Of a DNA stretch of 64,000 nt, positions 50,321 through 62,400 are shown piece after piece; position 1 is the first letter of the stretch; every line of letters begins with the position of its first letter. The notes under the pieces are model-generated. The model had not been told where the DNA came from. It ran no database searches and saw nothing but the letters and a program-made list of their open reading frames with translations. Both the position numbers and the translations under genes were made by a program. Source of the stretch: Adineta ricciae (Eukaryota > Rotifera > Eurotatoria > Adinetida > Adinetidae); the NCBI GenBank assembly GCA_905250025.1, contig CAJNOJ010000165.1, positions 173,247-237,246 of the forward strand, in the 5' to 3' direction.

Positions 50321-51323
50321 TCTGGTATATAGACAAAACATTCAATACCTATCTGCTCGTCTAACAAGCCTGAGATATGATACAAAAGATAGGAAAAATC
50401 GCTCTTTCAGCGAACGCTCATGAGAATTTGTGATAATTCATGTTTTGCCAACTCAATTCCACCATTACGAGCTTAGAAAGATTCTGTCGTACTTGTGAAC
50501 CCGAGCAATGTTCCTAGGAAAAACAAGTAGGTTAACATCACCTGTCATTTCCTTTCGTAGTAGGAAAAAATAATTTCTGCATCAGCAAGTCGACCCACAT
50601 CGTAGGATGAAACAAATTAACAAAATATCTCAATCATTCCCTATGTAGTTACTGGTTTATTTTTAAGAAGCGAATTTATATATATTAATCTAAGTATCCT
50701 GTATTCAATGAATATAAAAAATAAAAACTATTTCACATGGGTTCTTCCGGCCGGAAATGGTCTTCTTCATATCATGCATCGCTATTCGAAGATTTAGAAT
50801 CATATCATTTCAGATAGTTGAACTTAATCAATTCCGAGACGGAACCATTTTATTTGAATATTGCTGCTTTCATAAATAGAATTTTTAATCAAATTGTTCT
50901 TACTTTTCATGCGATACAATTTCAATCTGATGTTCTTGCTATTCTTCTACATCATTCCCTCATTTCTAAAGCATGTAATGTTTATGAGCAAATCAATACG
51001 CTTGCAGATTTTTCACCGCTTAAGTTTGATGGAATTTACCGTCACAGCAGATTTTTGGGTTAAACTATTCGACTTGCAATACGTCTGCATTCATACATTC
51101 TGACATTTTAATAGACAAATCTCGTATTTGATGACATAGTTATATTTCAGATTAATAACAACAGCGACAATGACAATTCTTTCTATATCACAGATCATCA
51201 ATTGAATAGATATCATAACGATCCTGTACAATATCTGATGAAGTACATCAGATATAGAACGTGAAAACACAAATGATACATGTATTTTCAGTTTGAAATA
51301 AAAAAATATGATTTCTACTAAAG
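50321..51323. other. Intergenic right of the TIR element
   Basis: About 1 kb, AT-rich. Short frames at 50818-51103 have no recognisable content. Confidence 0.4.
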
Positions 51324-52804
51324 TTATTTCTTCTTCTTCGTAGTTGTTCGTTTCCGTGGCGCAGTTGATTTCGCTTTCATTAATTGAACATATCTTTGAC
51401 GACACTGGACAGCTGATCGATTTGGTAATTGATTACCAGCTAAGGTTGTCCAACAAACAGATCCCGTTTGACTCGCTTGTTGTAGTATGATCGCATCTTC
51501 TTCCGGTGTGAATGAACTTTTCTCGACATTAGGATTAATATATGTCCAAACATGAGTGATTTCACGTATTCCACGATCACCGAGCAGATAAGCAGCGTGA
51601 GATACACAAAAACGATAATCTTTCACAACGGAACAGCGATGTTTATAAATCGATAGAAGATGTTCTTTCTCCGATTTAGCGAATCGTCTGGAAAGCAAAA
51701 GAACAGATTTGGAAACATAGTGTGTTTTTAAAAAAAGATTTCTCACCTTTTTGCATGTAGTTTATTTGAATTAGTCATATATCGTCGAGCACACATATAT
51801 GCTGATTTTTTCTTCTTCTAAACGTAACATAAAGACTAACTTTAATTCTATTCTTATTTAAAGAGATTTACTTGAAAAAGTTCATGTTGAGCAACTTCCA
51901 TCCATTTTCCAAAGCCAAACTGTTGAACTAATTGATTTAACATGTCATCTTCTTCATCTGACCACGAAGTATTAACTCCATATTGACATCGATGTAACCA
52001 AATACGTCTTAACGAGTATTCATCGAAATATTTAAAGCCACCTTTACTTCGCATTTTCGTGACAATCAATTTCCAATCGACTTGATCGATGAGAACATCT
52101 TTCGAGCTTCCACTCAATTCATACAATCGATCAATATCGATTGATTTAGCCATGGATTTTAATTCAAAAACTATTTCTCGCAATTCATTTTTCTTGATAT
52201 CAGTTTTACTTTGCCGCTCTTCTTCATTGTGCAATTCGACTTCAAACCAATTCAGTACGATTGCATGCATACTCTCAGCAACTAATGGCAGCAGTAGGCG
52301 AAGAAATTTCTCATTGAGAAATTGTTCGTGCCGCCATTGACATATGGTCACTGATGATGGTGTGAGCAATCGATCAGGAAAAACTGTCGTATCGAAGTCA
52401 TCTTCAGTTACATTGTAAGATAATGACACTGGTTTAGAAAATGCATCTAATTGACTGGCAGCTTCTTTTGTATAATCACGTAGTAATGATAAAGCTTTTT
52501 GATAACAGCTGTTCAATGCCGAAGTTGGAATAAGTGCGTTTTTGGACGAAAAGGTTGACAGAATATCACCAAGATTCACTTCATCGTGAATTGTATAATT
52601 ATTTGAAGGACTGTTNGCTTCTTTTGTATAATCACGTAGTAATGATAAAGCTTTTTGATAACAGCTGTTCAATGCCGAAGTTGGAATAAGTGCGTTTTTG
52701 GACGAAAAGGTTGACAGAATATCACCAAGATTCACTTCATCGTGAATTGTATAATTATTTGAAGGACTGTTTGTACTAAATACAGAAGAAACCGTTGAAG
52801 TCAT
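51324..52804 (-). CDS. snapc4: SNAPC4 (SNAP190)-like Myb-repeat protein
   Basis: Three exons, from the ATG at 52802-52804 to the TAA at 51324-51326. SNAPC4 is the large DNA-binding subunit of the snRNA-activating complex for Pol II and Pol III snRNA promoters. A helical N-terminal part (SNAPC1-binding region in the family) precedes VDWKLIVTKM (degenerate half repeat), SWSDEEDDMLNQLVQQFGFG with KWMEVAQHEL (Myb), a longer third repeat KSEKEHLLSIYKHRC with THVWTYINPNVEKSSF, and FTPEEDAIILQQASQTG / CWTTLAGNQLPNRS / QCRQRYVQLM. It ends in a Lys/Arg-rich tail. The 5' part contains an exact 155-bp duplication around an undetermined base, almost certainly an assembly fault; the true protein should be 52 residues shorter. 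It has fewer repeats than the vertebrate protein, ending after the fourth. Confidence 0.82.
52461..52771. repeat. Exact 155 bp duplication flanking a single N (assembly scar)
   Basis: Bases 52461-52615 and 52617-52771 appear identical, separated by one N at 52616. Both copies encode the same SNAPC4 segment (ending LLRDYTKE). 156 bases is 52 codons, so the frame is kept by chance. This is the mark of two overlapping contig ends laid end to end with a gap character. Confidence 0.93.
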
Positions 52805-53192
52805 ACACAAATATACGAAAAAGAAAGAAGAAAGAAAGTTGTACTGAATTGCACAAACAAATACTGTGAAAATACTCGTCAGTGCAACTTGATTGGAGAA
52901 GTTCTTCATCCAATGAACAATTGATGGAGTGAATTAAATCTAAAAGATTCGTCTTTTGGAAAAAGATCTTATTGATTATGATGAAAGAATAAAAAAATAT
53001 TTTCCTAATCATGAATTTAGATTTGAGTGAAAGAAATTTTGTGATAGGTCGATTAATCATCACCACCTGGATAAATGAGAGAAAATATAATATATGCGTG
53101 AACGCTTTATATTTTGTTTTCGGTGTATTAACAATCGAATGGTGATTAATTATAAATTATTTTCTCTTTATTAGATTTAGAGACTTGTTAAG

Positions 53193-55588
53193 ATGAGTTT
53201 GTATTCGTTGATTTTCGCACTATCTTGTTCAATTCTTTATATATTCGCTTACACTGATCCGTCTGTGGTCAATCCACAATTAGTGAAGAGATTCGAATAT
53301 AAATATTCATTTAAAGGCCCTCATCTTGCTTTTAAAGACGGAACTGTACCGTTTTGGACATTTGGCGGGAGTAAGTTTCGCTTTCTGAAGACAAAGGAAA
53401 TCGCTTAGTTATGAATTTTCTTGTGTTAAGGTGCGATTGCCAGTGATGAACAAGTACGTGTGACACCGTCGATTCGTAGCCAAAGAGGTTCGTACAAGAA
53501 ATCTAAGCAAATTCATATTCAACAAGGCAACATTGATTTTCTCATTTAGGCCGGATTTGGACTAAAAATCCATTGGTAGCTGATCATTGGCTGCTCGATG
53601 TGAAGTTGCGTGTCACAGGACGAGGCCGTGTTGGTGCTGATGGAATGGTAAGAGAGATAGAAATTCTATTTTGAATGATTACCGCTTTGTTTGATCAGGC
53701 GATTTGGTTTACAGAAAAACCAGGTTCCGAAGGCAGTGTCTTTGGTTCAAATGATCAATGGAATGGATTAGGTATCTTCTTGGATTCATTCGACAATGAT
53801 GCATTAGTAAGTCACAGAAACGAACCGTTTATTTCTTCATTAGATAGAAACGAAGATTGAGTGATATCAATTCTTTCCTTTATTCATTTATTTTGTAGAG
53901 TGTCTCACTCGTAAGTTTTCCTCTCTTGTTTATACTGTGTCCGTGTTGTTCGATACCGATTCAATGATTGCTTATTGTCAAATTCATTAGTTGGATTCAT
54001 TGTCATTCTTGATCGGAATTAACCGATCACGTCTGAACAAAAGGATCATCAGATTGGAGAATTCATTGAGTTAAAAATGAAATACTTTACGTTATTTATA
54101 TCGTTTTAGCAAAATAATCCAATTATTGCTGTTATGATTAATGATGGTACAAAAGTTTATGATCATCACAATGATGGCAGTAGTCAGATTCAAGGCAGTT
54201 GCATTCGAGACTTCCGTAACAAGCCATTGCCAATCCAACTTAAAATCGAATATATTAATCAAGCATTAACCGTTAGACAAATAGATACTCGAAAACTTTG
54301 TTTGAATACTTTCTACGTTGACTTTTTAGATTTATATCAACAATGGCATTTCACATGATGACAATGCTTTCGAATTTTGTACACGAATCGATCGAGTACA
54401 GTTACCAAAGAGTGGTTTTCTCGGTGTTACAGCTGCTACCGGTGGTCTTGCCGATGATCATGACGTTCTGGAGTTTCTGACAAGTACTTATTCGGATCGT
54501 CAACAATTAGCAGAAAATCAGGCTGCCAACGACGAACAAGCACGAAAATATAAGGAAGAATACGAAAAATATGAACAAGAGCTGAAACAACAACAAGTTG
54601 AGTATGTATTGCATCGCTTGTATTTAATCTCTATAAATAATGTTCAACGTGTTGTAGTTATCAAAAGCAACATCCAGAAGCGACGACACGAATTAATGAA
54701 CAGCAAATAGTAGGTCTTTGTTTCGACTAGGCCAGTACATGAATTGTTATTTGATCGACTTCTAGTATGAATCGGAATATGATCGTGAATTCCGTGTTAT
54801 CTTAGAAGGTCAAGATCAAATTCGATTATCACTAACAGGTCTTGATAATAAAATGGTTGAACTTTTGGGACGTATTGAACGACTGTCGACGATGGGTGGT
54901 GGCCAACAGCAGATTGCCGGACAAGCTCAAGTAAAATTGTTTTCGGTTCTATGAATATGTTCACGAAACTTTCGTTTTCCTTAGGGCGCAGCAGGCATCG
55001 CCACAGGTGTTCCATCAGATGTTGCTCGAATTCAAGATATTAACCGCGTAATTTCTGCGAATTCTGATATGACACGCACTATCCAAGGTTTTTCGTAAGT
55101 AGCAGTAGTTCTTTGTTCCATTTGTAACTTTTATTCTTCAATTAGACAAGTTTTAACTGATTTACAACAAAAAGTCAATAACATACAATCAAATTTCGGA
55201 AATCAAAAGCCAAGTGGTACAGGTCAACAAGTTGTAGGTGGTCCTAGCACTGATCCAGCCATCTTAAATGAACTTCGCGATACAATTCGTCAAATCAAAT
55301 CAGAAACCAATACACTTTTACACAAACCTGTATGTCCAAAACAACTTCTCCATCTAGTTTTCATTGTTTTCTTTAGAATACTCAAGTCAAATGTGCATCT
55401 GTTGATGGTGCCGGTGACTCAACATGTTTGGGTCCATATACATTCTTCACCATCATTGCTTTACAAATCGTCGCTATAATTGGTTATATGACATTCAAGT
55501 AAATTGAGCTGCTTTTGTTTTGTGATCATTATATACCTTCTATATTTGTAGGAATCGTCGCGAGCAACTTTCACGCAAATATTTGTGA
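53193..55588 (+). CDS. lman1: LMAN1 / ERGIC-53 cargo lectin
   Basis: Multi-exon, ATG at 53193, TGA at 55586-55588. Signal peptide about 1-19; an L-type lectin domain opening FEYKYSFKGPHLAFKDGTVP FWTFGG, with IWTKNPL, GADGMAIWFTEKPG, WNGLGIFLDSFDNDA (Ca/mannose site) and the HDDNAFEFC segment; a coiled-coil stalk from about 54520 to 55330; a single TM helix (FFTIIALQIVAIIGYMTF); and a short tail KNRREQLSRKYL. ERGIC-53 cycles between ER and ERGIC carrying glycoproteins. The tail has Lys at -3 and Arg at -4, which fits retrieval, and Tyr at -2 instead of the usual C-terminal Phe pair for ER exit. Confidence 0.92.
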
Positions 55589-56444
55589 ATGAAATATCGT
55601 CTGTGCAATTGTATGAACAATGTTCTCTTTCTTGTTAGTTGTTGTTGTTTTATTTTGATTTTCTTTGAGATTATGTACGTTTCATTATAAGCCAACGAAC
55701 AGTAAGACAACTTGTCTTCAGTTAGTCAAACTTTGAGGAAGAATATCTTGATAAGAGATCGATCTTCCTCCGTCGAGCATCAAAAGACAACATTTCTACG
55801 TCAGCTAGTTTCTCTCTCTCTAGGATCTCATCTTTAAGCACTCGTTATCTCTTTATTTTATTGTTTGTTGTGTTTATTTATTTATTTCTTACTTGACTTC
55901 TCTTATGATCTACTTGTCGACAATAACAACAAGTGTTTTTCGCATGTGATTTCATGTTTCTCGTCGTTTCTCATATTTAAATATATAACAAACATTGCTC
56001 ATGATAGGACAAATATTTCCTCGCTTGTATCTTCAATATCTCTTGGTTGATCCTTCCGATGGCATCTTCGTATTTGATTTATCATCAAGGAAGTTTTCCG
56101 GATTCAGATATTTCGTGTGTTTATGCCTGTAGATTGACTTGTATGTCACACGTTTTCGATTTGGTTGCATATAAAACAAAGTCATCCAAAGGCAAGATAT
56201 CAATACAACCAGAGCAGATGTTATACAAAATAAAATAAATGGAACGAGAAGAAAGCCGAATGATATCATTTGCTTGAGCAAAAATGCGCGTAGCAGAAAT
56301 ATTCTGTTTATTTGTTAGGTGACCTAAATATCTTCTCTCTTGTCATCATCTCTTTGCATTTCATATTTGTACAGATAAGAAGATAAAGACTTGTTGTAAC
56401 TGAAAAAGACCGCAACGAGTTATTATTGAGTGAAAGAAAACGAA
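55589..56444. other. Intergenic, LMAN1 / NTF2-like gene
   Basis: Pyrimidine- and AT-rich, 856 bp. No supported gene. A short + frame (55865-56050) and a short - frame (56033-56281, with hydrophobic start FGFLLVPFILFCITSALVVL) overlap; the latter could be a small membrane peptide but has no further support. Confidence 0.4.
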
Positions 56445-57061
56445 ATGCTCGTGAAGGTTGCAAGTATTCTCTTCCTAGTTGTATTTTCAGCTGTGCAAGC
56501 TGATCTTCGGAGCACGTCAGTTGAAAAATGAGATGAAAAAACTTTTAATTTCGTTTATATTGATGTAGTGTTTATGGATTGGTAGAAGCTCGTAGCGGTG
56601 CGAAGTCGAATTGCAGCTTGTGGACATCGTATTTTGCAGCAAATGGTGTCGTTCGTTCACCAGTTGGATCAACACCCATTGTTGGTCTTGATGCAATCCA
56701 AAAACATTGCGATGCTTGGAATCAAATGCTCGGTCCTCAAGGTAATGGATGGTATCCAATGGAATTGTGGTCAGGTAATTTAGAGGTATGTTGAATACTC
56801 GTTAGATTCGATCGGATTTCTATTTTGAATATGTTTTTCAAGACTGCCTTCGAAGCAACCATACGAGCGGTTAATAAAGGTGGTTGTCAAGTCAATTGGC
56901 GTGGAATAATTACAATCAAATTCGATAATACAGTATGTTGATTTTGTTTTGATATTGTTAGAGTTGTTCTATATTTTTAGTTGAAAATCACGGAATGGAG
57001 TCATTATTATGATGATGATTTTATGGCACCACAGTTGAAAGGAAAGTGTCAACCATTGTAG
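56445..57061 (+). CDS. Secreted NTF2-like (SnoaL/ketosteroid-isomerase fold) protein
   Basis: Exons 56445-56515, 56569-56785, 56843-56932 and 56981-57061 give 152 residues. Signal peptide about 1-19 (LVKVASILFLVVFSAVQA), then one NTF2-like cone-fold domain: LWTSYFAANGVVRSPVGSTP, VGLDAIQKHCDAWN, and a C-terminal sheet with ITIKFDNT-LKITEWSHYYD. Enzymes of this fold include steroid isomerases and polyketide cyclases, but many members only bind ligands. Four Cys, including one before the first helix and one near the C-terminus, suit a secreted disulfide protein. No function assigned. Confidence 0.75.
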
Positions 57062-57332
57062 GTAATTCAATTCAATTCAATCAACAAGAAGAATTATTTG
57101 ACCGAGAGATGAACAAAACGAAGCACTTTTAACGTTTCCCCCCTCTCTAAATCAAAATTTGTCGGTGTCTTTTATTATACGAATTCAAATAAAGGCGAAA
57201 GATTTTCATAGTTGACTAATCCCATTATTCTTCTCTCTTTCTTTTTCGTACAATCTCTCAAATATGCGCAGTAACTCTCCGAGAATTTTCAAGACATAAT
57301 CGTTATAATATTGTTCGTGAGACAAGAATCGA

Positions 57333-57560
57333 TCAGTGTTCGTTGGCATTGTTGACGATGAACGTTCTAAATGTATACATGTTGCTCAACAAATTTCCAA
57401 GAAGAAAAATGCCGAACCTGTTGTTGCTTGTAAAGTTGTTTCGAGAGTCAATCAATCGCCAGGTGTTGAATGTCCACCGTTTTCGATCTCCTGACACGGG
57501 CTGTGTAGGATCGATGACTACAATAATCAATATTGTTGCAGTTACCATAAAACTGCGCAT
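57333..57560 (-). CDS. Possible small secreted peptide precursor (doubtful)
   Basis: 75 residues opening with a signal-like stretch (MRSFMVTATILIIVVIDP) followed by a dibasic-type DRKRW and a short polar tail. No homologue recognised; the opposite strand is also open here, so chance is likely. Confidence 0.15.
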   Translation of the reverse strand: MRSFMVTATILIIVVIDPTQPVSGDRKRWTFNTWRLIDSRNNFTSNNRFGIFLLGNLLSNMYTFRTFIVNNANEH

Positions 57561-58047
57561 TTTTGAAATTGAAAAACTTGAAAGATCGTATTTTGATGAA
57601 TGCGTAGATCGGAACTGATTTGATCTGAATATGCCAACAGATAGGACTTTTGTCAAACAACTGAACACTTGTTAATCAGTACACAGATCGTAATTGCTAA
57701 TTTCGATTTGTTGATAAATTATCAAAGATAAGAAAATAAGATCGCGTACTGACAATCTATTATCGTAAACTAAATGCCCTTATCAGACGTGCAAGTTTTT
57801 ACTTTCTATAAAAAGTATATCATCAGTGTCCTCATTTCCAAAACTAGTATATGATTAGCGACACGACTGATAATAACAATGTTTCCGTTGAAAATAGATC
57901 ATGATTTGAACATCCTGTCATTGAATACATAGAAATCTAATCATAGTTTTGTTGTAGAGAAGCGTTTTACCAATAGATTTACACACCAGTGACATCTAGA
58001 GTATTACTAACGTGTGCGAGGAGTAGAAAGGAGCAGAAAAAAAGAGA

Positions 58048-58119
58048 GGTTCGAGCGAGGTTTGAACTCGCGACCTTCTGCGTGTAAAGCAGACGTGATA
58101 ACCGCTACACCATCGAACC
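58048..58119 (-). tRNA. tRNA-Val (anticodon UAC)
   Basis: 72 nt read on the minus strand. The acceptor GGTTCGA pairs with TCGAACC; the D arm contains TGTAGCGGTTATCA; the anticodon stem TCTGC/GCAGA has loop TTTACAC (anticodon TAC); the T arm has GTTCAAACC. No intron; the CCA is not encoded, as expected for a eukaryotic nuclear gene. A box A-like TGTAGCGGTTA and box B-like GTTCAAACC are internal. Confidence 0.96.
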
Positions 58120-59677
58120 GATGACTTTCAGTAGAGAGAGCACCGTATGGATATTAGGTAAAATCAGTGCGAACGGCAGGAGTATAAAATAATACTAACT
58201 TTTCTAAATAATGCCCACGTAATCGTAGTCGTATGATATTTGTTAAATATGTATAAATAATTACGTTTGAATTTTTATTTTAGTACTAAATTTCATATGA
58301 ATTAAGATTGTTTCGTCGTACAATACAAACATTCATGTACTATGTACATTTTTTGTGTGTAATGAAAAATTGAAGTGGGTGTATGGCTGACATTCTTGTC
58401 CTATTCATGTATACACCCTCAATGGCGTTGAGAGTGTATGTAGTTCTGTCGATCTCGACTACAAATTTGTACTTTAGCAGCCAATTAGATTTTGACGAGT
58501 AGTTTAACTTTTGGTTACTCATAAATCTATATATACAACGAATTAGTGATCTGCTTAGTCATTTTTCCACAAACATCTCTATGTCAACGGTGATCATATG
58601 ATTCACATCGAATTAAACGAATAAAGTAGCAGAGCATAATTATGATTTGCATACAAACTCAAAAGAATCGATATTGATATGAACAACATTTAGTAGCTCT
58701 CTTAATTTCTATCAAACAATGCTCATGCATCTTTTAATAGTGATGCTGTAATCAATCAATGACATATGTCCTTGGGCATTTGCAGTGGGTATTGTTATTG
58801 TTAGAGAGAAACGATGTTTGACTCTAGTGACGATGAATAGGACCACTATGGTTCACCCAGTGATTACTGCTCTTACATCTACTGTCTAGTTATAACCTGA
58901 CTATTATGTTATGTCAAGGTCTTGTAATGTTCGATAGACAATGATGAGTATACAGTCAAGTGTCACAGCTGATAATGCATCATTAGACACTTTTTTTATG
59001 AGTGAATGACGATTGTGCACATGAATTACGCGACGAGGCGATGAAATTTTGATCGAAACTCTTTGAGAAGCGATTTGCGACTGACGTCAGACAGGTGAAA
59101 GGGATTTCAATTATAAAAACATTCTCGGCCAACGCCCTGTCTCATCACTCCATACGAAATTCATGTTTTCAAACAATTGATCGAACACTTCAAGTGCAAC
59201 CGAACACCCTTCGACACCCTCAAAAAAAGTGAAGGTTGTCGGTAGCATATTCAAAAGTGCTATAATTTTTTTGGTGTAACCAAATGAGACAGAAGGAGAG
59301 AGAGAGAGGCAAAAAAGCGAAGAGTAAGTAATGATGCGAATGTAGAAAAAAAACGAGAGAGGGAGAAGGAGAGTGAAGTAACACATATACATGCACATAC
59401 AATGTATTACATCAAACACATTCTTCAAGGAACAGAAATGAGAGAATAGTGAGTGGAATCCATTCACATTCTTTGTTCTCTTTTCTCTCATTCTCAATTG
59501 TTGTGTCTCTAATCTTTGCCAATTTTTCATCGACAACACTTCGGACGCGGATCACTTACAATACTACTCGCTATTTTTTATTTTATCTTCTCTATCGTTC
59601 ACTCATCGTGCGTCGAGTCGTCGCCGTCGTTCAATTTTTATATTCATTCAATAAAGTACATCGATAAATAGAAAGTA

Positions 59678-61651
59678 ATGTTGAAGTGGGCGGTAACACC
59701 ATCACGTCTAAATGCAGATGGCTTCGACCATGATGATGATATTCATCATGAACAAAATTACGATTTATTAACTCTCCAAGCAATTATTTCTCAACACCAA
59801 CTTCCATGTCTTGCTCGATTGATCAATGATGATACAAATGAAATCAATGATAATTATTGTCTGCTACTTTGTGAAACAACTGATCCGTACCTGCTCGTTT
59901 CAACTGAAGCCGAACGTTTTTCTATTCCACTTTCATTTGATGGTAAGCATTCTTGAGTCATAAGTACAACAGAAAAATTGAGAAAAAGAAATCAAGGTCA
60001 TTATGATGTCGTTGTTCTCGCGAGATCTTTCGTTTTTTTCTGTCATCTAATCAACGATTGGAATAATTCGATATTTGAGTATACATACGTTTATTCCTTC
60101 TGATCTATTGACGAAATATGATCGTACTTGGAAGAAATATTTCTTGAGAAATCTGCAGGCTTCTGTTTGATAAAAATATGTCAAAAAAATTTTCTCTCTC
60201 ATGAATATTTCAAAAGTGAAACCGAAAAAATTTCTTTTTCAACGTCATCTCATTTCAAGATAAGATGCTCAGCTTATAGTTGGTTTCGATATCTAGGCCT
60301 ATTCGCTCCTGTTGAACATGGAGTTACTCGTTATAATATTTTACAATCAGTACGTGTCCTACAATCACATCTCAAAACTCAGTCATCATCATCATCATCA
60401 ACAACAACAACAACAGGCTTCTCCCACTTTACCACATTGCAACCATGCACAGCATTCAGCAATGCAGCATTCCGCCGTATCCGTCCGGGAACTATATTGG
60501 AGCAATGCCGAGCACCAATCATATCATGTCGATCGCCATCACCTGCAAATTCAACGTCGTCATCAACATCTTCCAAACGTTTGCGTGCACTCTTGGCGAA
60601 CATTCCTCATTCATTCAATAAACATCTCCTGCCACAACATCACAGTTCACGATTGTTCAAAAATCAACTGCCGCCAAGCGACTATCTGGAAGTGAAATCC
60701 GTTCAAAACGACGAACATTTTTGCTTGAAATCAGAATCAACCGGCGTATTCGTTCCAGTCTACAATCATCTACCAACCAATGCTACTCGTCGTTCATCGC
60801 TTTTACCTTGTTCATCGCCATTTTCATCATCTTTTTCGAATCAAATTCAAGGCTTGTACACTGCGGAGTTGTTATGTCAACTAGCTCATCAATATCCACT
60901 GATCACCGAACTCGTCGTTAGTCGAACATTAGAAGAAAGTGTTCCAAACGACGTCAGATATCCATTCCGTCGCTTAACACTGCATCGTCTCGTGGAACAA
61001 CATACACGAATAATTGCCTTCGATATGAAAAATTATGCTTTTATTGAACTCGATACAAGCAATGCATTAGATTTCTATCGAGTTGAACATGAAGACACAC
61101 TCTTTCAACGTTATCAAGCACAATTGCGTTGGTGCGATTCTAACATGTCGACATTTCGATCACAAATTAAAACAGTCGTACATTCATCAAATGGCACGGC
61201 AATGTTTGTTCAAACAACTCCAGTTCAGGGTCAACAATACCATCTACATCGAAATTCAGCGCCGTCAACAACAACAACAACAACAACAAGTGGCAATACT
61301 ACATCACCGATACCAAAACATGTTCCACAGACGATCTTCACTTCAACAGATTCGATATCTTCTGCTCGTTCACGTGCTCGTACACCTTTGTCAACTACTA
61401 CGAAATTTCATACAGCAACTGATCGTCCGAAAAGTCAAACAACTCGAACTAATGCACCTGTTAGACAAGATGTTCGCGTCTATTTCAATCATTCAACAAT
61501 TCAAAAGCAATTCGAACTTCCAGCACGGCCAATGATTAAACAAACGTCGTTTAACAAGAAGCACACGCCGTATCGAACGAATAGCACTGAAAGTGATAGT
61601 TTGGATGGTGACGGAGACGCAGAAGATGTATATCAATGCACAGCACTTTGA
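59678..61651 (+). CDS. CABIT-domain-like protein (GAREM/THEMIS type, tentative)
   Basis: Exons 59678-59942 and 60297-61651 give 539 residues. The first 120 residues resemble a CABIT module as in GAREM/THEMIS adaptors: LQAIISQHQLPCLARLINDD, CLLLCETTDPYLLVST, FSIPLSFDG-LFAPVEHG and RYNILQSVRVLQSH across the splice. A Ser/Thr-rich insert (with a TCA/ACA triplet run near 60384-60416) separates it from a second folded region at about 220-330 (YLEVKSVQNDEHFCLKSES, LTLHRLVEQHTRIIAFDMKN) which could complete or repeat the module. The C-terminal 170 residues are Thr/Ser/Pro-rich and disordered. No SAM domain is seen. The match is by pattern only. Confidence 0.5.
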
Positions 61652-61899
61652 TTTCATTTAGTTGAAGAGGCGTTGAGTTCATGTACAAAGTGTACAGTTC
61701 ATTTAGTCGTTCATTTTCGAAAATCGTCAAGGTTCGCATTGAGAAAGAGAACGTTAAAAAGGAAGCAACGGCAAATTGTAGAGATTTTTTTTTATTGCTT
61801 TGAATAAAGAATGTTTTGAAATCACCTCATCTCTTCGACTATTGCGAATCAATCTGTATTTGATTACTATTTTGCCAATGATCCGAAGTTAATATATAT

Positions 61900-62400
61900 A
61901 TCTATATATCTTCTATCTATATATATAAAGAAGAAAGTTTGTCTGTCTGTCTGTTCGCTATGCATTCAGTCCCTGTAATAGCTATCGCCACCAAACTTTC
62001 CACGATCCTTCCCGAGGTCCAGAGAAAGGTCGACGTCTACTTTTCCCCGAGAACAAAGGAACCAGCCGTTTGCTACAGGCAATATATGAAACTGACCAAT
62101 AGGATTGCAGGATTTCAAAAGTGGGTGAAATCAATAGCGAAGGCCGTCTGAGCGCTCATGGACAACAATCCACGTGTTCTACCTGTGCATGGGAGTCCTA
62201 TACATGCTACAAGCAACCTGCGAAGCTGACCAATAGGATTGCGAGATGTAAAAAATTGCAGCGGGTCGGTAGCGAAGGCGGCCGAAGGCCGTCTGAGCGC
62301 TCAAAGACATCAATCCACGAGTTCTCTACGCCTATGATAGTTCGGTGAATGCTACAGATAATCTGCGAAACTCACCAATAGCGTTACAGGTTCTCAAAAG
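61900..62400. repeat. Repeat block: TA/TCTG tracts plus three ~140 bp tandem units
   Basis: A TATATA-rich lead-in runs into AAGTTTGTCTGTCTGTCTGT (near 61935-61953), a motif I associate with termini of Helitron-like elements in many animals. From 62071, three imperfect tandem units begin at TGCTAC (62071, 62205, 62350) and share GACCAATAGGATTGC and GGCCGTCTGAGCGCTCA. The block is clearly less AT-rich than its surroundings. No Rep/helicase coding is present. Confidence 0.6.

Larger units (their letters stand above)
57062..59677. other. 2.6 kb intergenic containing the tRNA
   Basis: Apart from tRNA-Val and the doubtful peptide frame, nothing recognised. A GA-rich/CT-rich tract at 59280-59380 makes frames look long on the minus strand. 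The CT-rich sequence just before 59678 may be the 5' UTR of the next gene. Confidence 0.45.

Noticed and set aside
52461-52771. Internal protein-domain duplication in SNAPC4
   Set aside because: Copies appear identical at every base and abut an N, which fits an unmerged contig overlap better than a real duplication.
57343-57618. + strand frame opposite the doubtful peptide gene
   Set aside because: No family resemblance, no splice partners, and both strands are open by chance in AT-rich DNA.
59111-59539. 142-residue minus frame
   Set aside because: It is driven by a GA/CT-rich tract and overlaps the likely 5' UTR of the CABIT-like gene; no recognisable sequence.
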